DNA from: Hypericibacter adhaerens
Lineage (GTDB): Bacteria > Pseudomonadota > Alphaproteobacteria > Dongiales > Dongiaceae
Reading direction: 5' to 3'
Assembly (NCBI RefSeq): GCF_008728835.1
Contig: NZ_CP042582.1
Span: 5,191,001-5,255,000, forward strand
Length of the DNA stretch: 64,000 nt
A program made the translations under genes and the position numbers. The notes beneath the pieces are model-generated. The model was not told where the DNA came from, did not search any database, and was given only the letters and a program-made list of their open reading frames with translations. This document shows, piece after piece, positions 49,930 through 59,002 of this stretch (position 1 is the first letter of the stretch; every line of letters starts with the position of its first letter).

Positions 49930-50607
49930 TCACGGATTGCGGCGCACCAGCTCCGCCGCGAAGCTCTTCTGCGACGCGACGAGCTGGTCGAGAGCGCCCT
50001 CGCCGGTCGGCGCGAACAGATAGAGGTTGACCGGGATCGAGCGCAGCATCGTGCTGGCGACCATTCCCGCCTGCGGGACCGTTTTCCCGTCGAGCTCCAG
50101 GCTGGCGAGGACGCCGACATAGAGGGCATCGTCATTTCGCTCGAGGATGCCCAGAAGCTCCGTCTGCGGAATCTCGGCCCCGGCCGCGGGCGGCTCGCCC
50201 TCGGCCATGCGCCAGGCCGCCGCCTTTCGATCCGGCTCGGGCATCTGCGGGGCGACGATCCTGAAATACTCCTCTTTCGTCAGGGGCAGCGGATGCGGAG
50301 CATCCTTGTAGGAGAGAGGGAGCATGACCTGCCCATAATGGACCAGGCGGTCGGTGCGCCGCGCATGCAGGTCGGCGAGCTCGTCGCAACGCGCGAACTG
50401 GAGCGCCACGATGTTCGACCCCTGCTGCGCGACCTCGTCTTCGACGCGCTTGAGCAGGACCGCCTCGTCGGGATCGTCGTGACGGAGGGCGCAATAGCCC
50501 TCGGGCGGCGACAGCGACAGGGTGACGCCGGCGACCGGGTAATCCTGCGCGGCAACGGGGCGAGCGAGGACCAGCAGGAGAAGGAAAGCCGAGACCGCGA
50601 TGCGCAT
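49930..50607 (-). CDS. Secreted protein of unknown family, paralogue B
   Basis: A 225-residue protein with a signal peptide (cleavage near ARPVAA). It shares with its neighbour PPEGYCAL, a second Cys (ARCDE), LLGILERNDDALYVGVLAS and the end LDQLVASQKSFAAELVRRNP. Order and spacing of these blocks match paralogue A over the whole length. Function unknown. A 44-base gap separates the two genes, so one transcript is likely. Confidence 0.8.
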   Translation of the reverse strand: MRIAVSAFLLLLVLARPVAAQDYPVAGVTLSLSPPEGYCALRHDDPDEAVLLKRVEDEVAQQGSNIVALQFARCDELADLHARRTDRLVHYGQVMLPLSYKDAPHPLPLTKEEYFRIVAPQMPEPDRKAAAWRMAEGEPPAAGAEIPQTELLGILERNDDALYVGVLASLELDGKTVPQAGMVASTMLRSIPVNLYLFAPTGEGALDQLVASQKSFAAELVRRNP

Positions 50608-50676
50608 GGGCTCCCCAGCACGGGCGAAGGCGGAGAGTTCCGGCTTCCCCGCCCGGAAAGGCCGGGCGGCGGCAGG

Positions 50677-51453
50677 CTACCGGCGCGCCACCATCAGCTT
50701 CTTGATCTCGGCGATGGCCTTGGCCGGATTGAGACCCTTCGGGCAGGTCTTGGTGCAGTTCATGATGGTGTGGCAGCGATAGAGCCGGAACGGGTCCTCG
50801 AGATTGTCGAGCCGCTCGCCGGTGCATTCGTCGCGGCTGTCGGCGATCCAGCGATAGGCCTGCAGCAGGATCGCCGGGCCCAGATAGCGGTCGCCGTTCC
50901 ACCAGTAGCTGGGGCAGGAGGTGGCGCAGCAGAAGCAGAGGATGCATTCCCAGAGCCCGTCGAGCTTGGCGCGCTCCTCGGGGCTCTGCGGATGCTCGCG
51001 GCCCGGCGCCGGCGACTTGGTCTTGAGCCAGGGCTCGATCGAGGCATATTGCGCATAGGCGCGGTTTAGGTCCGGGACGAGATCCTTCACGACCTGCATG
51101 TGCGGCAGCGGGTAGATCTTCACCTCGCCCTTCACCTCGTCGATATATTTGGTGCAGGCGAGCGTGTTGGTGCCGTCGATGTTCATGGCGCAGCTTCCGC
51201 ACACGCCCTCGCGGCAGGAGCGGCGGAAGGTCAGGGTCGCGTCCATCTCGTTCTTGATCTTGATGAGCGCGTCCAGGACCATCGGCCCGCATTTGTCGAG
51301 ATCGACCTCGTAGGTGTCGAGCTGCGGCGTCTCGCCCGAATCCGGGTTCCAGCGATAGATCTTGAACTGGCGGATGCGCTTGGCGCCTGCCGGTGCCTTG
51401 TGGGTCTTGCCGGGTCGGATCTTGGAATTGGCGGGCAGGGCGAATTCGGCCAT
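50677..51453 (-). CDS. sdhB: Succinate dehydrogenase iron-sulfur subunit
   Basis: A 258-residue electron-transfer subunit of complex II. The [2Fe-2S] ligands lie in CREGVCGSC and LACTKY. The other clusters use [11 protein letters not shown] and [17 protein letters not shown]. It is not adjacent to sdhCDA: 3.5 kb with four unrelated genes lies between sdhA and sdhB, and the gap upstream of sdhB (130 bases to the flippase-like gene) may hold its own promoter. Confidence 0.97.
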   Translation of the reverse strand: MAEFALPANSKIRPGKTHKAPAGAKRIRQFKIYRWNPDSGETPQLDTYEVDLDKCGPMVLDALIKIKNEMDATLTFRRSCREGVCGSCAMNIDGTNTLACTKYIDEVKGEVKIYPLPHMQVVKDLVPDLNRAYAQYASIEPWLKTKSPAPGREHPQSPEERAKLDGLWECILCFCCATSCPSYWWNGDRYLGPAILLQAYRWIADSRDECTGERLDNLEDPFRLYRCHTIMNCTKTCPKGLNPAKAIAEIKKLMVARR

Positions 51454-51582
51454 CGTCGTGCAAATCCTCTCTCGAATCTCAGGCGAAGAGCGGCCCCTCG
51501 CGACCAGGGACCGCTCTTTCTTGCGGCAAGCCTCGCGCCAAGGCTACGCGGTTTTCGGCGTGAATCGATGCTAAAGCATTAA

Positions 51583-52617
51583 CTAGCTGTTTTCGCTCGC
51601 CTTTACCAGCCCGACCGGGCGCGCCTTGCGCATTTCCAGATAGCCATAGCCGATGGCGAGCCCGGCGGCGATCCAGACCAGCTCGCGGCCCCGGCGCACC
51701 AGCGCCACCGCCACGCCGACCGAAGGCTCGCCCACGAAGGCGCCATAGAGCAGCAGCAGCGCCCCCTCGGTCGCCCCCAAGCTGCCCGGGATGAGGCCCG
51801 TCGCCTGGCGCACCAGCTGCACGGTGGCCTCGATGACGAGGGCTTCGGCGGGGGCCAGCGGATAGCCCAGCAACGCCGAGATGACCCAGAGCTCGAGCGC
51901 GCCCAGGAGCCAGCCGAGGAAGGCCAGCAGAAGGGCGCCGCCGAACCGCAGCGGCGCGAAGACATAGAGACGCTGGATCTCGTCCTCGACCGCGCGGGTT
52001 TCGCTCAAGACGCGCTCGAGCCCGCGCGCATAGCGGTAACGGTGGAGGAAGGAAGCGAGCCGCGAGGCGATCCGCAGGCGCTGCACCAGGAAGAAGCCCA
52101 GGATCCCGGCGGCGAACAGCAGCGCACCGACCCCGATGGCGGCGACCATGTGGGCGTCGAGAGCCGGCTGCCGCTGCATCAGAATGCAGGCGATGCCGAG
52201 GAAGGGCAGGAAGGACAGCAGCAGCGAGGTGCGCGCCACCAGGAGCGACGCGATCGTCTCGCGCGCGTCCAGGCCCCGATGCTTGACCAGGATGAGGCCC
52301 TTGGCCGGCTCGCCGCCGAGCCCGCCCAAGGGCGTCACCACGTTGAGCATCTCGCCGACCAGCCGCAGCTTCCAGAGCCAGAGCCATTCCCTGATCGTGA
52401 AACGCAGCGCCGGCAGCACGGCCAGCCAGCTCGCCACGTCGGCGCTGAAGATCAGGGCCGCGGCCGCCAGCACCAGCAGGAAGCCCCAGCCGATGCGCCC
52501 CAGGAGATCCAGCAGCTGCGCGAGATCGACGTTCGCCAGGATGAGGGCCAGCAGACCCAGGCCCAGCAGCACGGCGGCGAGCTTGACCCAGAGCCGGGAG
52601 GAGATTCGCACCGCCAT
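51583..52617 (-). CDS. Flippase-like / LPG-synthase transmembrane domain protein (UPF0104)
   Basis: A 344-residue membrane protein with about eight transmembrane segments. It has the GGLGGEPAKGLILVKHRG signature and the late motif RQATGLIPGSLGATEGA, typical of the membrane domain shared with lysylphosphatidylglycerol synthase. It lacks the soluble transferase domain, so lipid flipping or transfer is inferred. It lies 40 bases after the CDP-alcohol phosphatidyltransferase. Confidence 0.85.
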   Translation of the reverse strand: MAVRISSRLWVKLAAVLLGLGLLALILANVDLAQLLDLLGRIGWGFLLVLAAAALIFSADVASWLAVLPALRFTIREWLWLWKLRLVGEMLNVVTPLGGLGGEPAKGLILVKHRGLDARETIASLLVARTSLLLSFLPFLGIACILMQRQPALDAHMVAAIGVGALLFAAGILGFFLVQRLRIASRLASFLHRYRYARGLERVLSETRAVEDEIQRLYVFAPLRFGGALLLAFLGWLLGALELWVISALLGYPLAPAEALVIEATVQLVRQATGLIPGSLGATEGALLLLYGAFVGEPSVGVAVALVRRGRELVWIAAGLAIGYGYLEMRKARPVGLVKASENS

Positions 52618-52657
52618 CGTCAGGAGAGACGGGGAGACCGGGACGCGCGCGAACCCG

Positions 52658-53263
52658 TCACGCCGCCGAGCGCAGGAAAAAGCGGCGATGCAGCCAGGCG
52701 AAATAGAGCGCGAAGAGCGGCGTCACGATGGCCGACACATAGAGCAGCGGCAGGCTCCAGCCGAGCCAGACGAAGACGGGGATCAGGACCATGGAATCCT
52801 CGGCGTCGAATCCGGCCACGCTGCGCAGCTCGGCCGCGCGCTGGCCCTTCTGGCCCTCGGCCCACATCACCACGCTGAGGATGAAGACGATCGACAGGCC
52901 CACGATGATGCCGAGCGCCACCATCCAGCCGCCCAGCGGCGCTGAGCGCAGGCCGATACCGAGGCCGACGAAGATCGCCGCGTTGCAGACCGAATCGGAG
53001 ACGAGATCGAAGTAGTGGCCGACCTTGCTCATCTTGCCCGAGAGCCGGGCCAGGATGCCGTCCGCCCGGTCGAGCAGCATGGAGATGAGGAAGAGCGCGC
53101 CGCCGATATTGAGCCAAGTCGAGGATCCCTCCGCATAAGCCGCCGCCGCGCCGAGACCGGTCGCCAACCTTAGCGCCGTGATCTGATTGGGGGAAACGGC
53201 GGTGCCCACCAGCGGCTCGACCATCGGCTGCACCAGCCGGTGAATCCAGGTGTTATGACTCAT
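52658..53263 (-). CDS. CDP-alcohol phosphatidyltransferase family protein
   Basis: A 201-residue membrane enzyme with the full family signature D-x2-D-G-x2-A-R-x8-G-x3-D-x3-D (DRADGILARLSG...GHYFDLVSD). It joins a CDP-activated alcohol to another alcohol, as in phospholipid or phosphonolipid synthesis. The ATG at 53263 places the soluble N-terminus and motif at the normal distance. The neighbouring nucleotidyltransferase could provide the activated substrate. The insert MWAEGQKGQRAAELR between helices is unusually polar. Confidence 0.87.
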   Translation of the reverse strand: MSHNTWIHRLVQPMVEPLVGTAVSPNQITALRLATGLGAAAAYAEGSSTWLNIGGALFLISMLLDRADGILARLSGKMSKVGHYFDLVSDSVCNAAIFVGLGIGLRSAPLGGWMVALGIIVGLSIVFILSVVMWAEGQKGQRAAELRSVAGFDAEDSMVLIPVFVWLGWSLPLLYVSAIVTPLFALYFAWLHRRFFLRSAA

Positions 53264-53372
53264 CTTCGTCAGCCTGCCGTAATGCCATTGACATGATCGG
53301 GCGGCGGCGCCTATCACGGGCGCCTGCGGGGGCCAGTCCGCCGGGGGGCGCGACTCAAAACTGTAGGAAATC

Positions 53373-54137
53373 TTGCTGAAATTAGCCATAGACAAGCTCG
53401 CCTCCGAACAGGTCGAGCAGTTCAGGGCGCGCGGTTATACGCTTTCCCGCCATGCCTTCGATGCGGGCGCGGTGGCCGCGTTCGATCGCTGGGCGCGCGA
53501 GCTGGTGGACGCGCCCGAGGTCTCAGGCCGCCACTGGGTCTATCGCGATCCGAGCCTGCTCGATCCGAACCAGCGCATCATCACGCGCATCGAGCGCATC
53601 TCGCCCTTCCATGACGGCTTCCGGCAATTGACGCAGACGCTGGCGCCTCTGGTCGGGCAGCTCCTGGGAGAGCCCGCCCGGCTCTTCAAGGAGAAGATCA
53701 ACTTCAAGTTCCCCGGCGCCGACGGCTTCAAGCCGCACCAGGACGCGCAAGCCGGCTGGAACAATTATGCCGACTTCTTCGTCTCGGCCCTGGTCTGCTT
53801 CGACGAGGCCACGGCCGCGAACGGCTGCCTGCAGATCGTCGAGAACTACGAGCATAAGGGACTGGCGAAGCTCTGGGAGCCCTTGTCCGAGAGCGATCTC
53901 GCCGGCATGCGCTGGATCGACCTGCCGACCCAGCCCGGCGACATCATCTTCTTCGACAGCTATGTGCCGCACGCCTCGCAGCCCAACGTGACGGACCGGA
54001 TGCGGCGCATCTACTACGCCACCTATAACCGGGCCTCCGCGGGCGATCTGATGGAGCGCTACTACGCGGACAAGCATAAGAGCTTCCCGCCCGACATCGA
54101 CCGGGATCCGACGAAGCGCTACGTGTTCCGCGTCTGA
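53373..54137 (+). CDS. PhyH-family Fe(II)/2-oxoglutarate dioxygenase
   Basis: A 254-residue dioxygenase: H122-x-D124 (KPHQDAQAGW), H200 (YVPHAS) and R209. It falls in the same large group as hydroxylases of ectoine and 2-aminoethylphosphonate, but the substrate is unknown. The only reasonable start is TTG at 53373, after an AGGAAA site. It is transcribed against the sdh genes and diverges from the CDP-alcohol transferase. With its neighbours it may hydroxylate a lipid head group or its precursor. Confidence 0.82.
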   Translation: MLKLAIDKLASEQVEQFRARGYTLSRHAFDAGAVAAFDRWARELVDAPEVSGRHWVYRDPSLLDPNQRIITRIERISPFHDGFRQLTQTLAPLVGQLLGEPARLFKEKINFKFPGADGFKPHQDAQAGWNNYADFFVSALVCFDEATAANGCLQIVENYEHKGLAKLWEPLSESDLAGMRWIDLPTQPGDIIFFDSYVPHASQPNVTDRMRRIYYATYNRASAGDLMERYYADKHKSFPPDIDRDPTKRYVFRV

Positions 54138-54164
54138 TCGCGGGACGCGTCGGCCCCAGGATGC

Positions 54165-54905
54165 TCAGTCGTTGTGCAGCGCCGGCTCGACCACCGTGTG
54201 GGCCCGGGTCAGGTCCTCCGGCGTGTCGATCTCGATCCAGGCCTGGCCTGTGATGTCCTCGCAGGCGACGGGCTGCGAGGGATCGGCGAAGAAGACCTCG
54301 CGCATCGCGGGCTCGTAGGGCTCGCCCGCACGGCCGGCGGCGATGAAGCGCTCGGTTGCGGCCGCCAGCCGTTCCGCCATCTGCGGACCGAGCTTGAGGA
54401 AGCCCGGCCATTCGCCCATGGCGTCGAACCGGCCCTCGACGATCTTGCCGAACTCGACCAGCCGGCCGTCCCGAAGGCAGGCCTTGACCGGCTCGGGGCC
54501 GGGCTCGAGATCGCGATCGACCAGCAGGCAGTTCCGGTGCGGCGATTCCACCAGCCGGCGCAGCACCTCGCGGTCATAGAGCACATCGGCGTCCATGAAG
54601 AGAATGTCGGCGCCGCTGCGCAGCACCGCGCGGGCGGTCCAGAGCGACAGCACGGCGCCTTCGTCGAAGCGCGGGTTGTGGATCGTCTCGATCCAGGGCC
54701 TGCGGCCGATCGCGTCGAGCTCGGCCTGGATCTCCTCGGCCTTGAACCCCACCACCATCGTGAGCTTCTCGATGCCGAGGGATTCGAGGATCCGCACATG
54801 CCGGCGCAGCAGCGTCTTGCCGCCGAACTCGAGCAGGCATTTGGGATGGCCGGCGCCGTTGGATAGCCGGATGCCCCGGCCGGCCGCGAGCATGATGGCG
54901 TGCAT
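54165..54905 (-). CDS. Sugar/alcohol-phosphate nucleotidyltransferase (LicC/PntC-like)
   Basis: A 246-residue NTP transferase: N-terminal nucleotide motif MLAAGRGIRLSNGAGHPKCL, metal-binding MDADVLYD, and the C-terminal IEIDTPEDLTRA. Relatives are phosphocholine and phosphonate cytidylyltransferases and sugar-1-phosphate nucleotidyltransferases. It starts 44 bases after the sdhA stop and is probably transcribed with sdhCDA. It could make the CDP-alcohol used by the phosphatidyltransferase 0.9 kb away. Confidence 0.83.
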   Translation of the reverse strand: MHAIMLAAGRGIRLSNGAGHPKCLLEFGGKTLLRRHVRILESLGIEKLTMVVGFKAEEIQAELDAIGRRPWIETIHNPRFDEGAVLSLWTARAVLRSGADILFMDADVLYDREVLRRLVESPHRNCLLVDRDLEPGPEPVKACLRDGRLVEFGKIVEGRFDAMGEWPGFLKLGPQMAERLAAATERFIAAGRAGEPYEPAMREVFFADPSQPVACEDITGQAWIEIDTPEDLTRAHTVVEPALHND

Positions 54906-54949
54906 GGCCGGCTAGCGCCCCGGGAAGCTGGATCTGGCGCGGTCGCGGC

Positions 54950-56779
54950 TCAATAGACGCGCGCCTTGGGCGGGAAGGACTGAACGTCGTTCGAGAGCGG
55001 CTGCAGGTGGACGGGCCGGTAGTCGATCTTCGGCCTGCCGTCCTCGCCGCACCAGACGACCGTGTGCTTGAGCCAGTTCTTGTCGTCGCGCTCGGCATGA
55101 TCCTCGCGCGCATGGGCGCCGCGGCTTTCGGTGCGGTTGACCGCCGAGGCGACCGAGACCACCGCCTGGCTCAGCAGATTGTCGAGCTCGAGCGTCTCGA
55201 CCAGGTCGCTGTTCCAGATCATGGAGCGGTCGGAGACGCCGACATCCGAACGCTTGCTCCAGCAGCCCTCGAGCAGCTTCAGGCCCTCGGCCAGCACCTC
55301 GCCGGTGCGGAACACGGCGCAGTTCGACTGCATGATCCGCTGCATCTCGAGCCGCAAGGCCGCCGTGGGCGTGCCGCCCTGGGCATGGCGCCAGCGGTCG
55401 AGCCGCGCCAGCGCCGCGTCCCCGGCATTGGCCGGCAGCGACGGGACGGCTTCGTCGGTGTCGATCGTCGCGGCGCAGCGGTTGGCGGCGGCGCGGCCGA
55501 ACACGACGAGGTCGAGCAGCGAGTTGGATCCCAGGCGGTTGGCGCCATGGACCGAGACGCAGGCCGCTTCGCCGATCGCCATCAGCCCGGGCACCACGCT
55601 GTCGGGATTGCCGTTCCTGAGCGTCACGGCCTCGCCGTGATAGTTGGTCGGGATGCCGCCCATGTTGTAGTGGCAGGTCGGCAGCACCGGGATCGGCTCG
55701 CGCGTGACATCGACGCCGGCGAAGATCCGCGCCGTCTCGGCGATGCCGGGCAAGCGCTCATGGATGATCTTCGGATCGAGATGCTCGATATGGAGATGGA
55801 TATGGTCCTTGTGCTCGCCCACGCCGCGGCCTTCGCGGATCTCCATGGTCATGGCGCGGCTGACCACGTCGCGCGAGGCGAGATCCTTGGCCGAGGGCGC
55901 ATAGCGCTCCATGAAGCGCTCGCCCTCGGAGTTCGTCAGATAGCCGCCCTCGCCGCGCACGCCCTCGGTGATGAGGCAGCCGGCGCCATAGATGCCGGTC
56001 GGATGGAACTGGATGAACTCCATGTCCTGCAGCGGCAGCCCGGCCCGCAGGACCATGGCATTGCCGTCGCCGGTGCAGGTATGGGCGGAGGTGCAGGAGA
56101 AGTAGGTCCGGCCATAGCCGCCGGTCGCGAGCACGACGGTCTTGGCGGCGAAGCGGTGGATCGAGCCGTCGTCGAGATTCCAGGCCATCATGCCGCGGCA
56201 ATGGCCTTCCTCGTCCATAATCAGGTCGAGCGCGATATATTCGATGAAGAACTCGACCGAATGCTTGAGGGCCTGCTGATAGAGCGTGTGCAGGATCGCA
56301 TGGCCGGTGCGGTCGGCGGCGGCGCAGGTGCGCTGGGCGATGCCCTTGCCGAAATGCGTGGTCATGCCCCCGAAGGGACGCTGGTAGATCTTGCCCTCGG
56401 GCGTGCGGCTAAAGGGCACGCCGTAATGCTCGAGCTCGATCACGGCGGGGATCGCTTCGCGCACCATGTACTCGATCGCGTCCTGGTCGCCGAGCCAGTC
56501 CGACCCCTTGATGGTGTCGTACATGTGCCAGCGCCAGTCGTCCTCGCCCATATTGCCGAGCGAGGCCGACATGCCGCCCTGGGCCGCCACCGTGTGGCTG
56601 CGGGTCGGGAACACCTTGCTGATGCAGGCGGTGCGCAAGCCCCGCGCGGCCATGCCGAAGGCCGCGCGCAAGCCGGCGCCGCCGGCGCCGACCACCACCA
56701 CGTCATAGGCATGATCGGTGATCGGATAAGCCTGCCCGTTGATCTTGGGCGCTGCCGTCGGCGCGGCCGGTTCAGCCAT
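54950..56779 (-). CDS. sdhA: Succinate dehydrogenase flavoprotein subunit
   Basis: A 609-residue catalytic subunit of complex II. FAD motif [14 protein letters not shown], the covalent-FAD histidine H62 in [10 protein letters not shown], and the active-site region [15 protein letters not shown] and [12 protein letters not shown] are visible. It follows sdhD by 5 bases. The next gene in the transcript is a nucleotidyltransferase instead of sdhB. Confidence 0.98.
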   Translation of the reverse strand: MAEPAAPTAAPKINGQAYPITDHAYDVVVVGAGGAGLRAAFGMAARGLRTACISKVFPTRSHTVAAQGGMSASLGNMGEDDWRWHMYDTIKGSDWLGDQDAIEYMVREAIPAVIELEHYGVPFSRTPEGKIYQRPFGGMTTHFGKGIAQRTCAAADRTGHAILHTLYQQALKHSVEFFIEYIALDLIMDEEGHCRGMMAWNLDDGSIHRFAAKTVVLATGGYGRTYFSCTSAHTCTGDGNAMVLRAGLPLQDMEFIQFHPTGIYGAGCLITEGVRGEGGYLTNSEGERFMERYAPSAKDLASRDVVSRAMTMEIREGRGVGEHKDHIHLHIEHLDPKIIHERLPGIAETARIFAGVDVTREPIPVLPTCHYNMGGIPTNYHGEAVTLRNGNPDSVVPGLMAIGEAACVSVHGANRLGSNSLLDLVVFGRAAANRCAATIDTDEAVPSLPANAGDAALARLDRWRHAQGGTPTAALRLEMQRIMQSNCAVFRTGEVLAEGLKLLEGCWSKRSDVGVSDRSMIWNSDLVETLELDNLLSQAVVSVASAVNRTESRGAHAREDHAERDDKNWLKHTVVWCGEDGRPKIDYRPVHLQPLSNDVQSFPPKARVY

Positions 56780-56784
56780 GATGA

Positions 56785-57180
56785 TCAGCCTCCGAAGGCG
56801 ATGTCGAAGAGCGCGATGGCGGCGGCGAGCGCCAGCACGATGCAGAGGAAGCGCACGAGGATCAGCAGCGTCAGCTTCGCCGCCTCATGATGGATATAGT
56901 CTTCCACCACGACCTGGAGCCCCAGAAGCGCGTGCCAGAAGCCGGCGCCCAGCACCAGCAGCATCAGGCCGAAAGTGACCGGCGAGCCGAGCCATTCGAC
57001 GGCGCCGGCACGATCGATGCCGGCATGGGCCACCAGCCCCGCCACCAGCCAGATCAGGAGCGGGATGAGGGCGAGCGCCGTGAGGCGCTGATACCACCAA
57101 TGCTGCACTCCTTCCTTGGCCGAGCCCAAGCCGCGGACGCGGCCGAGCTCGCTGCGAAGATTCGTTCGCGATTTCGCCAT
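56785..57180 (-). CDS. sdhD: Succinate dehydrogenase membrane anchor subunit
   Basis: A 131-residue membrane protein with three helices. The N-terminus carries [20 protein letters not shown]. The heme-ligand region is [20 protein letters not shown]. The ATG at 57180 overlaps the sdhC stop by one base (TGATG); the frame is open upstream only as an overlap with sdhC. Confidence 0.94.
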   Translation of the reverse strand: MAKSRTNLRSELGRVRGLGSAKEGVQHWWYQRLTALALIPLLIWLVAGLVAHAGIDRAGAVEWLGSPVTFGLMLLVLGAGFWHALLGLQVVVEDYIHHEAAKLTLLILVRFLCIVLALAAAIALFDIAFGG

Positions 57181-57575
57181 CAGGGAAGATCCATCTGCCA
57201 ATAGCCGAGACCCCAGGCGATGAGCGCGAGCACCAGGGCCGCCACCACCGCCGTCCAGCCCGTCAGCGACACGGTCTTCAGCTCGAAGCCCCAGCCGGCA
57301 TCCCAGAAGAGGTGGCGGATGCCGTTCACCAAGTGGAAGAACAGGGCATAGGTCCAGCCGAACAGGAGGAGCCGGCCGATGACGGAGCCGATCAGGCTCT
57401 GCGCGGTCGCGAAGGCCTCGGGCCCGACCGCCGCGGCGATGATCCAATAGACCAGGAGCAGCGAGCCCACCGCGAGCGCCACGCCGGTGATGCGGTGCAG
57501 GATCGACAGCACCGAGGTGATCTGCGGGCGATAGACCTGGAGGTGGGGTGAAAGCGGCCGGTTCTGTGTCGCCAT
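57180..57575 (-). CDS. sdhC: Succinate dehydrogenase cytochrome b556 subunit
   Basis: A 131-residue membrane protein with three helices. The family N-terminus RPLSPHLQVYRPQITSVLSI, SILHRITGVAL and the heme-ligand segment FHLVNGIRHLFWD are present. The ATG at 57575 gives the usual short N-terminus; the frame extends further upstream without similarity. It is the first gene of sdhCDA. Confidence 0.95.
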   Translation of the reverse strand: MATQNRPLSPHLQVYRPQITSVLSILHRITGVALAVGSLLLVYWIIAAAVGPEAFATAQSLIGSVIGRLLLFGWTYALFFHLVNGIRHLFWDAGWGFELKTVSLTGWTAVVAALVLALIAWGLGYWQMDLP

Positions 57576-57648
57576 GGCGTGCGTGATTCTGAGCCTTTCT
57601 CGAGCCTTTCCGCGGCCCTTCGAGGGACTTTCTTGTAGCCCGGCGAGG

Positions 57649-57677
57649 GATTTAGACCCCGCGGGAAGGCAAGTCAA
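57649..57677 (-). promoter_or_regulatory. Candidate sdhCDA promoter
   Basis: On the minus strand, -35 TTGACT (57677-57672) and -10 TAAATC (57654-57649) are 17 bases apart. Transcription would begin near 57642, about 65 bases before the sdhC ATG. This is the best promoter match in the region. Confidence 0.55.
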
Positions 57678-58478
57678 TTGCACCCGCCCACGCCGTTCCG
57701 CAACCGCGAAATGTGGATAGCCGAGTGGAAACCCTGTGCGCAGATTGTGCAATTCTCCGCCAGCTATACACAGGAAAAATATGTCCGGCCTGTGAAACCA
57801 CATTGCCCGGGGGGCGCGATTCGCCTCAAGCTTTCCTCAGCACGCGAAAGCGTCGGCTTGAGACCGCTCGCTGGATCATGGCGCAAGGCATGGACCGCCC
57901 CCGTCTGACGTGCCTCGGGGGCATATCGGGCGGTGAGCCCCATGCCGACGGTGCCGCCAGGCGCCCGCCATTCTTCGTGAGTTCGGGATCCGGCCGCAGG
58001 GGACGGGGAAAGCGCTTCGAGCCTTTCCGTCCGCGATCTGGCGCCGGCGGTTGCGGGATCGGCAGGCTGCCCTCGAGGCAGGGAGCCGGTCGAAACAGCC
58101 CCGGGGTGGCGCGGCGGGTCGCCCTCACACGAGCACTCGCCGACCCGGTCGGTCCCGATCGTCCCGTGCCTTTGGCCGAGGCGAAGAGGGACCTGAAAGA
58201 CGGCGCCGGCACCTCCCCGCGCGAGCGGTCGGTCCGGATGCCGTCGGAAGAGCGTGCCTGGGCTGTCGGGTCCGGAGCCCATCCGGGACCAGGACGCAGG
58301 TGCCACCGGGCGGCTGGTCGGAGGGAGGACACGTACGGAGCCATTGGGTGCTCGGAAGGACCGGCCTCGCCCGAGACCGGTCGCTACCGAGGCGAAGGTC
58401 GAAGCTTGCGGTCGCTGGATGCCAGGTCCGGGCTTGCCGCGAAGATCGACCGGGAAAGACCCCGCCGTTTTTTCGTGC

Positions 58479-58564
58479 CGGAGCCCTTGCCGGCTCCGAG
58501 GGCGTCAGTCAGCACCCCGCTTGCCGGGGTGCGGCGCGCGGGATCTTTCGGGATCCCGCGCGCC
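58479..58564. repeat. Three consecutive strong hairpins
   Basis: Stem 1: CGGAGCC/GGCTCCG (58479-58485, 58492-58498). Stem 2: GCACCCCG/CGGGGTGC (58512-58519, 58525-58532). Stem 3: 13 perfect pairs, GGCGCGCGGGATC/GATCCCGCGCGCC (58533-58545, 58552-58564), loop TTTCGG. Stems 2 and 3 are directly adjacent. Stems 1 and 2 share the sequence CTTGCCGG. They could end the lipoprotein transcript or belong to a structured RNA. A T6 run at 58468-58473 lies on the plus strand before them. Confidence 0.65.
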
Positions 58565-58663
58565 TGACGCCTTGAATCCCCTTTAACATGCGCGAGTCGC
58601 GCGTTTCAACAAGATTTAGATCTCTGGCTGGCTGCGCCCTCAATATGTGGCGGCCACCACAAG

Positions 58664-58990
58664 CTAGAGGGGTGCCTCCGGGCGCGGGCGCCAGAGCATC
58701 TCGCGACGATAGGCCGGCAGCTCCCGCCATTCATTCGGGTGGGCGTTGAAGTCGGCCAGCACCCGTTCGATCACGGCGCCATCGCGGACCTGATTCCACT
58801 CCACGGGCGCCACCCGCTTGAACATGATGACATCGCCGGCGGCGACCGGCCGCGTGAGACCGCGGTCCATCTCGATCGCATAGCCCTGGCTGTCGCGTTG
58901 ATAGGCGACGCGTCCCGCCGTCGTGCCGCTGCAGCCTGCGAGCGCCAGCAGCGCAAGACCGACCAGGAGAATTTGCCGGCGCGGCCTCAT
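58664..58990 (-). CDS. Small lipoprotein, paralogue 2 of a tandem pair
   Basis: A 108-residue lipoprotein with lipobox LAGC (Cys 20). The mature part shares with the neighbouring gene the blocks GRVAYQRDSQGYAIEMDR, VIMFKRVAPVEWNQVRD and DFNAHPNEWREL. No known family. Both copies are exactly 108 residues, so a simple tandem duplication is likely. The conserved Trp-rich C-terminus (EWRE, LWRP) may be a binding surface. Confidence 0.78.
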   Translation of the reverse strand: MRPRRQILLVGLALLALAGCSGTTAGRVAYQRDSQGYAIEMDRGLTRPVAAGDVIMFKRVAPVEWNQVRDGAVIERVLADFNAHPNEWRELPAYRREMLWRPRPEAPL

Positions 58991-59002
58991 TCCTTCGGAT
59001 CC

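Larger units (their letters stand above)
57576..58663. other. 1.1-kb region without a convincing gene; strongly structured end
   Basis: No frame resembles a known protein, and the longest ones use codon third positions unlike the neighbouring genes. The left end holds the sdhC promoter. The middle contains paired segments such as GGTCCC (58151-58156) and GGGACC (58188-58193) around GCCT/AGGC. The right end has three hairpins. It may be a structured RNA gene, a decayed gene or a repeat-rich spacer; the sequence alone does not decide. Confidence 0.45.

Noticed and set aside
57764-58344. Minus-strand frames of 172-180 codons in the same gap
   Set aside because: No similarity, no ribosome-binding site and Arg/Gly/Pro-rich composition typical of chance frames.
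57713-58567. A 284-codon frame on the plus strand upstream of sdhC, with two CxxC motifs at its start
   Set aside because: Third codon positions are not GC-biased as in the surrounding genes, no domain is visible after the CxxC pairs, and the 3' part runs through the three hairpins.
57576-58663. RNase P RNA, tmRNA or signal recognition particle RNA in the gap
   Set aside because: I looked for the conserved cores of each on both strands and found none. A new structured RNA remains possible.
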